This document shows, one piece after another, positions 35,701 through 48,011 of a stretch of DNA of 60,000 bases. Location of the stretch: the NCBI RefSeq assembly GCF_932526225.1, contig NC_064042.1:10308540-10368539 (forward strand), written 5' to 3'. A program made the position numbers and the translations under genes. The stretch comes from Nematostella vectensis. Lineage: Eukaryota; Cnidaria; Anthozoa; Actiniaria; Edwardsiidae. The number at the start of each line of letters is the position of its first letter. The first letter of the stretch is position 1. The notes under the pieces are model-generated. The model searched no databases. It saw only the letters and a list, made by a program, of their open reading frames with translations, and had not been told where the DNA came from.

Positions 35701-38700
35701 AATAAAATTCAAATTCGCCGAAAATATAAACCATAAACAACCCAAAACCGCTCTGACGTTAGTATCACTAATGTAAACACATATGCGAATCCAGGTAGTT
35801 TTCGCTGCTTTTACCATATGATAAATACCTTTTTACGCAAAGCTGTCCGTGTTGATCTAATTTGGATCCTAAATTCACCTCATTATGATCAGCAAAGTCA
35901 CGTATAAATGTCGTATTTTTTTCATTCTCAAACCGCCAAAAAAAACATGGCGCCCACAATTTCTCCACCGGTCGCCAGAGTACACAGAGCGAGTCGTCTG
36001 GATTGAGAATGGTCGCACACAGGGGAGCACAACAAAACTAAACTTGAGATAACGTCTTTAAGTCTAGCCGAGCTTCCTTCCTTATTAAATTTCGTTTTGA
36101 TTTTTGTAAAAGGGAGATTACTTCTACATGTTGAGCAGCAGGTCCAAATCTGATGTAACAAGAGGTTAATTTGAGTGAGAATGGTCTTTATTTGCCCATA
36201 GACTTACAAGTTGATCGCTGAATTGTCTTGTATGCTATTTGAGTTAATTGAATCACACGCACTTGGTCTCTCTTCAAATGGGGGGGGATCAAAGAGCTAA
36301 ACAAGACATATCCATATTACGAAGAATAGATGATCCACCAAGGCTTTTCCAAAGGTTAAATTGCTTTTGTTCAATTTGCCACTTCATAATGCTAATTTGT
36401 AGTACTTAGAAAATCCACAACGCATAATATAGTCCGGATCTTCAACGAGTTCTAACGGCTGCAGAGTAACACGCTTTTTTCAATCTCCTTTCCTTTGCGT
36501 GCAACTAATTCGGCCTCACACAAGGAAACCATACAACTTCACGCAAAATTAGCATTTTAGCTTTGTTTATTGGTCGATGACAAACATGGCTTATTTCTGT
36601 AGCATTAGATGGCCAGTTCAATGACAGGAACTTTATGAAATTGTAAACACAAAATGTTTCAGATACCGGTATCAAAACTTAATCAACTTAACATTTAAGA
36701 TACTTTACTGGGAGATGAGAGCGCTCGTGCCGACACCGAAACTAAGGCCAAAATCAGGGGCGGGAAATTATGTCAGGTTGTTACCATTCCGACTAAAGCC
36801 GATCCATAAATCTAATTTCACTTGGGCTACTGGTGGGCGGAATTAGTCGGATAATTCCGTCTTGGCTCTATCGTCTTTTTTTAGGCATGAAACAGTCGCC
36901 AAGATGGCAGAAATCGTTCTAAATAAATCCGTGGGACACGGAATCAAAGACTTGAGATTCTTGACCCTAAAACTGCTTTGCATTTCATATTGGGTCATTG
37001 AAAGCTTTCCTAATTGCAGTCAACCAACAACCCCCGTAATTACCGTAGGAGCTCTAGTTTACGCGTTCTTTTAAACTCATAATGAATGGATACATATTAA
37101 CTTTGAATTATAGAGTTTTATTTGCTCAGTAAAAGTAATTGCATGGCCGACTCTTTTTCTGGTTTTATTCGGATAGCAAAATGCTGACAAGGAAGTGGTG
37201 GTAAACACAAATATACACACTTAGAGAGATGGGTATTGGACCTCTGCCAGGTGGTATCTATCGTTTAAGACCCGCGTACAAACATCGGAAAGTTCTTACA
37301 TTAAAAGAGTGGAACCGCTAACTTTACGCATCTTAACCATATAGGAAATGAGGTCAGAAATAGTTTAATAACCCAGCGCAGATTTTAGTCTGCTTCATGC
37401 CGAAACAAACAAACATGTGCTAATTGCGGTGGCGAAAGCTGTCATGAACCATCAAAATACCCACCAAATGATTACAAAAAATTAACTAACGCGCGTCAAA
37501 CGAAGCGAACGGCTAAAACTTAACTCAAGAATCACTTAATATAAGAACTGTAAGACGAAATCTGTTGCGTATAGTCGATAAGTACGGAATGGGTAGTCAT
37601 GGTGATGATGTAAAACAGGAAAATTGCTCACGTCGGTCATAATTCTGGAAAGTCCCTTGAGGTTGATGATAATGAAGTATTAGTCTAAACTCGGGATACA
37701 CCAGAATAGATACCAACATGCTAAAACTTTGCCACTTTTTGGGGCGATAGTGTAGTTGTGGATATTGGGAATGCTGGATTTAGTAATAGCGTTATTAATT
37801 ATTATTGGAAAAGCTGGCATCGCAGCTGTCATAAACAATGGCATAGCGAGCCAATCAGAGGCTAGAATGACCTGTCAGTGCCTCGTTTGACGCTTGGATT
37901 GTCAACTGACACGTCCATTTCAGGATTTCAACGCCTCAATTGCGATGTATTCTTATTCAAAACTTGAGTTATCCCTCCTCTGTGTATATACTTGTATTCA
38001 AAGACCTTTTCAGCTAGAATTTAGCCCCTTTGTTTTGCTATCATGGGCTGTACGGCAAATAAAAACTATTTGAGCAATTCCAGGCGTCGCGTTTGAATTA
38101 AGGGCGCGCAAGTGACGGGGCAGTCGCGATCAGCACTAAATCAAAAAGTTTAGGCAGCGCAGTAGGCGACCAAACTTTTCGGCCTACGAACACACGAACC
38201 AAAGTGAAAGTCACAAACCCTCGATTGAAATATTTTAATGTGCTTTTTCTTTCAAAACGAAAATAAAGAAAATTATCTGTATCTGATCTTATATACATGA
38301 TTGTTTGAATTCGTTGAAGGGAACAGAGTTCGTCAGGATTCTGTTTGTATTAGTGCACATGTTGGTAACATTACTCAACATAAGAAGAGGCTATTAATAT
38401 GCTTCCCCTGACAACTTATGAAACCTTCAAAGTCTTCAAAACTATCTCAAAACTCTCGTTAACTATCAGTAATTTGGGAGCTCTCAAAAAGGCCCAGCTT
38501 GGATGATTGATCTTCATATTCTGTACAATAGTTCCGCGTATGCTAGACTACTTCGGCAGTCGTTTAAATCGAGTTTGCTTCACTTCAACAAAGCTATTCA
38601 CAAATACAACGCGTCACGGCCATAACAAATAGACCCGCTTGAATTTTTTTCTAATTTCTCATGTCAGGAGATATGTAAACTAAATAACTTATCGAGCATA

Positions 38701-38833
38701 AACTAGCCCGAAATAAGAACTCGATAGAAATTACTCGAGACAGTAAAAAATATAATTTACCGTGATCTTGCACTAGCCTTGATCTTGGGTGGTCTTTCTC
38801 GCGTTTGTCACACAAATAATGTTATCGGGGTTA
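29761..38833. other. Gene-free, repeat-poor tract upstream (left) of SoxB1
   Basis: About 9 kb of AT-rich unique-looking sequence. No ORF above about 100 codons, no RNA gene and almost no tandem or foldback repeats were seen. The exception is a loose cluster of ACTCGA-type motifs at 31740-32040. Candidate regulatory DNA of the SoxB1 locus, by inference. Confidence 0.5.
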
Positions 38834-39865
38834 TTACATATGAGAGAGTGGCATCGTTCCACGGACACCAGATATACTGGATATGTTCCCGGCTAGCGTA
38901 GGATGATTCGGCATGTTCGAGATGGTGTTTTGATCTTGCCAGTGCTGCGAATAACGACTCGAGATCGTATTTGTTTGAGATGGAAGACCATTGACTGTAC
39001 TAACCGGGTTTGCCGTATCTGCCGGAGGGAGATAAGTGTTGATCATGTCACCGAGTTGATCAGCACAATTTCGCGTTACCCCACCGACATTCATGTTGCC
39101 TGTGGGGCTAGGCATTTCTTGCTTGATATTAGGTAGTATTAAAGGACTGTGCTGCGTGTATGGAGGAGTGATTGACGACATAACACCACTTGTCCCGTTG
39201 ATAGAATAGCTCGCAGCGCCAACGGGTTGACTTGTCATCACGCTTACGGACGGATAAATCTGCGCGGATGCTGACATGTTCGAGTAGGATCCATGAGGTG
39301 GTAGTCCGTTCATCGGCGGTTGAAGCTGCGTCGGTGTATGCGGGGACATTGCGTTGCTTCCATACATAGCACCGTACGGGTCATTAGGATTATAGCTCAG
39401 TCCTTGAGAGTAACCGTACCCAGCCATCTGAACGAAGTGATCACCGGGATTTTGTCCAACGGTCCGTTGTACCTGCCCTCCAGCCTGGCCCGCACTCAGC
39501 ATAGAAAGTGCGTATTTGTTGTCTTTTTTCAGGAGGGTTTTGCTCTTTCTGCGTGGACGATACTTGTAGTCAGGATGTTCTTTCATATGAACGGCGCGAA
39601 GTCTTCGGGCCTCATCAATATACGGACGCTTTTCTTGTTCCGACAGTAATTTCCACTCTGAGCCAAGCCTCTTGCTTATCTCAGAATTATGCATCTTTGG
39701 GTTATCTTGCGCCATTTTCCTCCGTCGCTCTCGGCTCCAAACCATAAAGGCATTCATGGGTCTTTTGACTCTATCCGCTGAGTTAGCCTTAGTGCTCTCA
39801 TTGCCGTTAGTTCCATTCCCAGAAATAGGATTTGGCGACGGCGTTAGAATAGTAGTAGCCGACAT
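38834..39865 (-). CDS. SoxB1: SoxB1-group HMG-box transcription factor
   Basis: This is a single exon of 343 codons plus TAA. The HMG box spans residues 31-109: [40 protein letters not shown] and [20 protein letters not shown] are visible, with the RPMNAFMVW Sox signature. It is followed at once by [17 protein letters not shown], the group B motif. The protein ends GTMPLSHM, like the vertebrate SOX2 C-terminus, which points to SoxB1 rather than SoxB2. The middle is Gln/Pro/Ser/Tyr-rich, a typical activation region, and [11 protein letters not shown] and [11 protein letters not shown] are present; IKQE is a potential SUMO site. The frame stays open upstream to an ATG at 40081, but the family has a short N-terminus, so MSATTIL at 39865 is chosen. 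ATTAAA on the minus strand near 38234 is a possible poly(A) signal. The lack of introns is usual for SoxB1. Confidence 0.93.
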   Translation of the reverse strand: MSATTILTPSPNPISGNGTNGNESTKANSADRVKRPMNAFMVWSRERRRKMAQDNPKMHNSEISKRLGSEWKLLSEQEKRPYIDEARRLRAVHMKEHPDYKYRPRRKSKTLLKKDNKYALSMLSAGQAGGQVQRTVGQNPGDHFVQMAGYGYSQGLSYNPNDPYGAMYGSNAMSPHTPTQLQPPMNGLPPHGSYSNMSASAQIYPSVSVMTSQPVGAASYSINGTSGVMSSITPPYTQHSPLILPNIKQEMPSPTGNMNVGGVTRNCADQLGDMINTYLPPADTANPVSTVNGLPSQTNTISSRYSQHWQDQNTISNMPNHPTLAGNISSISGVRGTMPLSHM

Positions 39866-40420
39866 TCTACCGTAAAACTTGCAGAAAAACTTAAATATGA
39901 GTAAAGGAATTAGCCCTCGAGTTGCACTAGTGTAGTACGTGGGATGCGTAGTTTGCACAGCGTCTGTTTGAGGGTCTCTCGTTTTCCTAACTCCGTCTTG
40001 AAAGCGCACGTTAGTTTTGACTCTTAGTACTACGGCACGAAGTTTGTGATTGGCAGTGAGCGACCTGGATCGAGCAGCCAATCAGAGCGCGCGGAATGAC
40101 ACGCTTGATAAATGAGCCTTTAGACTTGCGTTACACGTCAAAGTGATTGACAGGTTGTTCGCCAATCTGCCAGCTGAGAGGCGGCGTAGCAAAAAGGGGC
40201 GGGCAGGAGCCGTTTTGATTTCGAGATCCTATCACGTTCTCGGCAAATCAGCGCTTTCGCAGCTTCTGTCAGCTGGTCCAATTAACCCTTAATCAGTAAT
40301 GCAGGGGAAATGAGCTGTCAGCCGATCGAAGATCATGAAAATTAGCCGGCCTTATGCAGGTGGAGAGGGCGCCGATGGCACTACTACACAGGCTCAGTCG
40401 GGGCCGCACGTGGTAAAATC
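39866..40420 (-). promoter_or_regulatory. Putative SoxB1 5' UTR/promoter region
   Basis: This segment is less AT-rich than its surroundings. It holds three TGACAG/CTGTCA sites (around 40146, 40267 and 40316), which is the TALE homeodomain (Meis/TGIF) core, and two CAGCTG E-boxes (about 40171 and 40270). No strong TATA box was found close to the chosen start. The promoter role is inferred from position only. Confidence 0.3.
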
Positions 40421-43400
40421 ACCTATCCCTACTACATTCGACATCCACTAACACTCCCCACATCCTCTAGCCGCTACTTTTCCTTTGCGAGAACCCCAAG
40501 TAAACGCGAGTTTAAAATAATCTCACCCTTTCGTCAAAACAATAACAAAAGTGGGGCTATATACTGTACCCCAGCTAGCCCGTCCCGTTATAATTAAAGT
40601 TTCTTCAAGAGAGTCTAGAATTAGCGAGTAAACTATCCACCGGGGTAATTATTGCAGTAGGGGTGTTCTATCAAGCACACCGCGGGCCATTGGAAATACG
40701 TCAAGTCCAAATGCCGCTCGTATTGATAATACCGCATCTTAGAGAAATCACTATCCCCAGTCTCCGTACAATCTTGACTTTCTCGGAGTTTAGGCATCAA
40801 ATAAACTACGCTTGACGGAGAAACGAATTAGAACACTTGTGTGATGAAAAGTTCTTTTTTTAATTATCACTGTTGACTGAAAGTCTTGACACTTTTAATG
40901 TCCTATGCGTTTACATCTTGTACAACAAAAATAAACTTCGCAATTTGAGCAAATACAAAATATATTAAACAGAAATATTATTTTGGCGTATACAAAATAT
41001 ATATGACACTCTGGATATGTCTGGTTTACTGTTAAGATTGTTTTTTTCATTTTCTCTTACTAGAGATAACTGCTATTTTTTTTTACAAAATTGACGATAA
41101 TAATAAACTAGTTTGGGTAGATCTTTTTTGATTTCCTTTTAATTTGGAAAACAATCAAAGTAGATTCCTGACCCGAATGAACGTCCAAAGGGAGTCTAAA
41201 TTAAGTAGACGCAAAATATTTATGCAAAAGTAGCAGCGTTCTCTTCACATCCACGACGACAAAATCATTTAGATGGAGGACCTATGACAGAAACGCACAA
41301 AAAAGGTTAAGTTTATTATTTACCGCATCTAGAAAGTTAGGACTCACACTACAGCACCACACGATCTTTGCGCGCGGTGGGGAGATGATGAATTTGTGGG
41401 AAATAAGTTTGCTGGAAACAAACACACGTGTGCAAGGAAGCCAAGCCCGAGTAATTAGCAAATGTGTTAGGTAAACTAATTACAGATCCCAGCGATGCCG
41501 TCACCGCATCGAAACTGCGGTTAAATTTCACAAAATCCAGCCTCTGGTTTAAGAGCTCGCCAACCAACATGGTTTTCTCCGAGGTCAAGGAGAGTGCATT
41601 TAGTCTTTTTATTCCGTGCTCGAGCGACTACGGGAAGGATGAAACACGGTACTTGACCGAAGCTTATTGATGAGTCTCTTAGCTAGGGTTTAGCGCATGT
41701 AGAGTAATCAACGGAGTAAAATTTGCGCGTTTATGTGAATAATATCTCGACTTCGTGACCGGTTTTCGAAGACGCGCGCCAACATGGTGCTGTCTTTTAC
41801 TGGGAAATATTGACAGACATCGAGTTTAAAAATCCCTCCCGCACGGTGACTAACAATAGTGGGGGAGCAGATAGTGATCACTTAGCAAATCTAAAAGAGC
41901 TCATCAACGCTTGTAAATTAGATCGTCGCATTCCCGCCCCCCAAATCTTCCCAACATCATACATTATAGATAACGCCAGAGTTAAGTGTAAATGGTAGAG
42001 ACCTTACAGATTACGAATCGACTACACGCTAGCAGAGAAGATGTTGTTTATGAGTCCTAATAATTTTGGTGACAGTAAATTAGAAAATGTCAGACTTCAC
42101 CTCCATTTCAGATATTTGCCCGTGGTTATTTGCTGTAGTTTCCTGTGTGAATTAACGTTTTACCTCACATCATAAAATGTAATGAAAAGAAACTCCGAGC
42201 ATAGTTGTTCTTTGTCTCACATTCTTTTATTTAGATGCCCCATTAAAAGGCACTTAAAAGAAGTAATGTAATCTTTAACGTTTGCCGAGAAACAGTTAGT
42301 TTATTGCTAAGAAGTGGCGAAAGAAAGCTTTCAACGCGAGCCCCCGGAGAAACGTAATATTTGCTGCATGTTGCTTCTCGGCCAAAGCAGTGACTCGCGC
42401 GCGTGCAAAGAAACAAAGGCAGTTAGAGATTTAAGAGTTCAGACTTAGGTCATGGCACACGAGCGAGTTATTGTATTGTAAAGCAGCCTTTTGAGAACTA
42501 ATTTGAATAAAAATCAAAGAAATATCAACAAGGTACGCATAGAACAAGAATACGGAAATGGAGCAACCACGACCTCAGTCTTGGCAATGTTGAGCGCAGA
42601 TCAACACCACAACTTTCTTTATAATAATATCGCTTTATTTTGCTTTTGGCAAACTGCGAACAAAGACAGAAAGCGTTTTGCTTTGTCTGTTTTGTATCGC
42701 GGTTGTTGTTCTGTACATAGGGAATTAGGTCATCTTAAAGAGAGATAAACATCTCCAGAAAGAAAGCTCGCGTGGCAAGATCGTACGCAGAACGTTGTTC
42801 CTTGACAACGAAAACTTGCAGAAAGCTGATTTACCGAAAAGAAAGCTATAAGAGCGCTTGCAACGAATGGAATTGGCACATAAGATCGTTTAAGGCGCTA
42901 ATTTGCCAGCAGTGAAGGTAAGATTTCGACCCGCTTATTTTCGACTTGATCATTCAAATCATATACGAATGAGTTTTCTCTCAATAATTTGTGTGAGCAC
43001 AGCTAAGTAAATTTTATCAGGGCTAAAAGCACTAAAGTGTGGTCATAATCTAAAGTTAATTACTTGAAGTTAAGGTCTTTTCTAGCCATTAATTTGAACG
43101 AGATTTAAGCTGAAGTCTGAAATACCGGGGAAACTATATCAGGTTCAATATGACATCTCTCTTCCTGTCAAGTCGCTGCTAAACTGAGCAGCTTTTTTCA
43201 TCGAGTAAACAGATAAAGAAACTGATCTCTGAGCAGTTACATTCGGTACACAAACTGCAAAGATTGACAGAACCCGGCAACCTGTTTGCATCTTGGCGGG
43301 GCCGTAGCAGCGCGCGCGGCGCACCGATCATAGGATTTTCACAGCGGGGATGCGGATAAAAACACCGTCAACAAACTTTCGCGGTTTTCCTAACTATTGT

Positions 43401-46400
43401 GTGATTCAAATGCATTTGTTCAGCTCAAAACATTACACCGGTATGATAGTCTAGGGGTGATTTCGTAACACAAGGCTAGTCTCTTGACTTTTGCATCTAT
43501 GGGCTCAAAAGCGAAATATTTTCTGACACGAACAGGCAAATATGCCTCACATTTGAAAGACGGTCTTGCGCTTTAAGTAAATAGCCGACAGCTGGCCCTT
43601 CGAGCGACTTAGACCACACGAAAAGAGAAACGATCTCACTGGAGGCCGAAGTAGCAAACTGAGAGAGTTTGGGTTTTGAGGAATATTTAAACCCTCGTTT
43701 GGTCGTTTAAATCTTGCGCTCCACGCGGGAAATAAAAACACTCTGTGGTCGTGTAGGGTCAAAATGACTGATTTTGTCTGAGCTAAGGAGCCATTATCGA
43801 AATGGTTTTAAATGCTTGGTCAATGATTTTAGAGTTAATGACAAAGCTTAAAAGCACACCAGATAATCAATAAGGGATAGCAAAAGCAATTCATTTTCGC
43901 GAAAACCTCAAAAACCTATCGTTGACTGTATTCCCGCCTAGAGAACCGCAAAAACCCAAGAGAACCGATGTTGCGAAAGTTTCCGCTCACGAAAAGGTGG
44001 TGAAACATCAATAATTTGTTACAATTGAGGGCGAACGGCGGAACGGCTACCGGGCTTCCTATGTGGCGGTTTGCGCGGGAAAAATGTGAACGCCGCCGAC
44101 CGCAAACGCCAAACGCGCGCTGATCACTTTTAAATGCGGTAACAAGAAATAAAATCTCCCATTCTCCCAATTAGAATTCTGGTAATAAATGTCTGCTGTT
44201 TGTATAGGCCTCTGCATGTCAAAGTGTAATTAAAACTTTGACTTGAGTTTTCAACAACAGTTCCATAGTTTTTTTCCTTATAGGATTTAATCATACGAGC
44301 AAGAAAACATGGGAAAACTCTTGAGTTTCAGGAGATTTTAAAGCTGTAGAGTGTTGAGATTTTACTTACTGACATTACAAACCAATTATAAGTTGCGACT
44401 CAAAACACTGTTAAATGGGTGATCATCTAAGCTACCGTCATAAAAAAGTAATATGATTTACTAAGCTCGGGCATTTTGGTCCAAAATTAGGAATATAAAG
44501 ACAAAGGAATATCGATGTTAAAAATGAAATAAAATAATGTGATTCTGTCATGAAAAATGGAGTATGAAAAAAAAACAGGATGACGAATAGAATAAATATT
44601 TTAGAAACGAGAGACTTAAAACGAGATGAAAATGGCAAACATGCTTGTAAAAATTATAAGTTTTTAAAATTTCTCGCGGGTCTTTGTTTACGAAACGGGA
44701 GCTCATATGAAGTCCACAGGCTTTGGGGCAGGCAGTTTATGAATGAAAACCCATTTTGGGATTACCACAAGTCCCTGTAATCTTTACAAACTGATTACTT
44801 CACGAGATTTTATTTGAATTTCCCCCTAAGGTCAAAGCAAACTCAAGAAGGGGGATATAAACTGTTGCCGAAAAGGTACGGGGATTTACAATGTTTGCTG
44901 AAATAAAGTTACAGTGTTTCCACGCGCGTATTCCAAAATAAGCTTGTGTTTCCCGCCTTGAATCTAGCGTTTGAAGTTCTTATTATGGTAATAAAATGGT
45001 GATGACAGGTCGATGATTTTGGCCATGAAAAGATGGAAGGAATGAAACTTTATTCTTAGAAAAACGAATAAAATAGAACTACAAAAAGCATTGAACACAC
45101 TTCCCTTCATCGAGGCTTACACATCTAAGTGTTTATTGCAATGTTTACTATTTTCGCGCTTTTGTCTTAAAATATAACGTACAAATAAACCAAGTTCAAA
45201 ATTTTATCCTACAAAATGTTCGAATCTCCTTTTTCTCAATGTCGCTTGATATTTTTTTCCGTGATAAAACACACAATTTTAGCCTTTACAATTAAAAAAA
45301 AAACGTAAAATGCTAAAATAAAATTATTATACCTTATCAAAAGAATACATTTTACTTAAAGTCAGACCTCTTTGGATCGTTTTATTTAACTGTAGTACCA
45401 GTATATTAACCCATTTAAATAAAACCGACAAATCAGCAGAGGAAGATGGGGCATTAGCGGTATATTTGTGCAGCTTTGAATGAGAAGTCTTGTTTGCTGT
45501 ATTTGTCTACGCAGCGACTTATGGGCGGTAGAGCGAAGGGCAAACTCACATACGAGTCTTAGCTATTTACATATCGCCGAATCATAGCATACGGTTACAT
45601 AGGCAAAATAAGATCCTTATTAGAGACTTCTTCTAATATCCTACAACGACTCTGTATCAAGCACAAATGAGACTGTGCTTGGAGTGATTTCTTGTCAAGA
45701 TTAACAACCGAAAAAAATCCTTCTTTAAAAAGACCGTGGAGATAGTGCTACACATTCCAAAGTAGAAAAATATTAACATGTAAATTAAAAACGCCCTTTG
45801 AGTGAGGATACGTTTGGGAGATCGTGGAAATGTGGAGAATGTCTCACAAAGCTCGGTTTATCTTATCGGCTTTTGGGCATGATGTCTTAATTCATCAATT
45901 AGTCGAAATGTTTCCCCACTTATCATCGACACGATTATCGCGACGGAACTGTTTTGTTGGGATTTCGTACTCTTGCAAATCGCTACAGAGATCGAAATCA
46001 ACAAAAACCTGCAAGACTTATACCAACCAAAAACGGAAATAATTTAAAGTGATTCTAAATAACGCTACGGATAAAAAAAATATTCCACGATACAAGAAAT
46101 AGTGTGCCATTTAGGTGGTTTAATTAACACCGATGTAGATAAGTAGTATAACAGAACCCCTAAATTTAATTTTAAATGGTATATGGTCTGCTCCGAGACA
46201 CCAACACAGGGCTATTAAAATGTACAGGGATTTTACAATTTTGAATTCGCCTCAAGAAAATATTGTTTTTATTATGTAAACTTTGGGTACAAAGCCAAAA
46301 TTTATTCACACTTTTTGATTCTTACTTTAAATTTTCGCGCTTGAGAGAACCACCCAAACACCGCCTGCAGGCTTCTTTAGCATGTCCGGCTCTATTGACT

Positions 46401-47780
46401 TTCGAGATAAAAAGATCGAAATCCCGCCTTTTCTGGAAGGGGTACAGTGACTAATGCGTTTTCTTCACAGGGATTCTTCCGCGTTCGAGGGAAAGCGCAC
46501 AGCGAGAAGCAAGAGGAAGTATCGAGACCAACAAAAGAACGAATCAAGAAAGCGATATCGACCGTTATATAGCGTCTCTTTGATAGAGCCGAAGGTTTAG
46601 TGCCGCGGCAAACAAAAATACGGATTCTTTTTTAGGTCTCCGATGTTTTTACTGTACTTTACGAGTTTCCTGCATTTTCGCGAAAAATTGCAGTGAGCTC
46701 GCTGACCGCCGAATTGGAATTGACCCTTTCGGCAGGGTTTGTAAATAATTTGAAAATTGTAAATATAAACAAACTTGAATCTTTATTCTGATTTTGGGGA
46801 AATCATATTATCAAAGGAGGGGATAGTCTTCCAATACATACGCGTGAAGACAAAAAAAACCGTGGTTCGAATTACAAAAAATCGGGAAAAGTGTAAAAAA
46901 TACACAGGGAAATAGACTAAACAGTTGTCGTCTAGTTTCAGGGCTAATTCTTATTATGTTTTTAAGGATTTTTAAAATATATTAGAATTAAAATGAACGA
47001 AATACAAAACATTGAAATAAAAATACATGTTTTTTTTACAAATACACAACTTAAGGTTTAAAATGGTAAATTATAATAAACCTGTGAGTTTTGAAAATTA
47101 TGTGAATGATGGACGTTGCACAACTTTGTAAAGATATAATAAAATAAACATTTCCATTGCTTACTCCAGGTTATCAGACCTCTCCACAGAAAATCAAAAG
47201 ATTGGTGCAAAAAAGTCAAATCACTCAATTAAGAATCCAAAGTCAAATACATGAAAAATCTTTTTATACGAAGTTTATATATCAAAAGAAAAAAAAAACG
47301 TGAGTATTTATCGTTTCTGGGGTGCCATTTTTTTTCATCCTGAGTGTGAGGTTTGGGGAATCATTTTCACCGAGTTTGAAAAAAGGTATTAAGACTTTGT
47401 TTTAGTCTTAAAATGTTGAATGAACACAGTAACATGTGTGGCTTTCTATAGCTCCCTCAAAACCATACAGTGAAGATTGCTTAATTTGTACTCCGTTTGT
47501 ATGTTACGATTACTTCATTCAAGTTTTCGAGCTTCTATTTGAGCTATTATTTGGACTTTGAGCTTCTATTTACTTAAAGTATTCTTCCATCTACTAAATC
47601 GGTCTAAAAACGATTTATTGAGTGGTCCCAGTATAGATATGTGGTACACCAAAATGTAACGTCGAATATACTTTTAAAAAACAGGTCTATTTTATTGAAA
47701 TTTTTACAAAAAAAACGTAACTTCGTAAAAAAAATCCCGCCTAATAGCCAAGAGTAAAAAAAAGGAACGTTGCTAACATG
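40421..47780. other. Gene-free, repeat-poor tract right of SoxB1
   Basis: About 7 kb with no secure gene and no tandem array. One TATA-like plus-strand site with a downstream donor (42845-42917) is discussed in the findings. Confidence 0.5.
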
Positions 47781-47936
47781 AAATCATCAGCCCCCCCCCC
47801 CCCCCCCCCTCAAAAGTTAAATGGCCCGTCCCTTATTGAGAGGTGCTGTGAGGCAGGTTCAACCGAGTCTAGAAATGAAATAAATGCTGGCTGATGATAG
47901 CGCTTTTTGCACGGGGCTTCTTGAGGATTTCTATGT

Positions 47937-48011
47937 GGTATTGGTGTTCGTACACCAATACCACCAATACCACCCCGGGCCTCCCCCAGCGGCTGAAACG
48001 CTGGGGGAGGC
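47937..48011. repeat. Two adjacent perfect hairpins
   Basis: Hairpin 1 is GGTATTGGTGT/ACACCAATACC with a 4-base loop (47937-47962). Hairpin 2 is GCCTCCCCCAGCG/CGCTGGGGGAGGC with a 7-base loop (47979-48011). They lie just right of a C-run of about 18. Confidence 0.9.

Noticed and set aside
38903-39649. + strand ORFs opposite SoxB1
   Set aside because: They are antisense shadows of the SoxB1 coding sequence with no recognisable domain.
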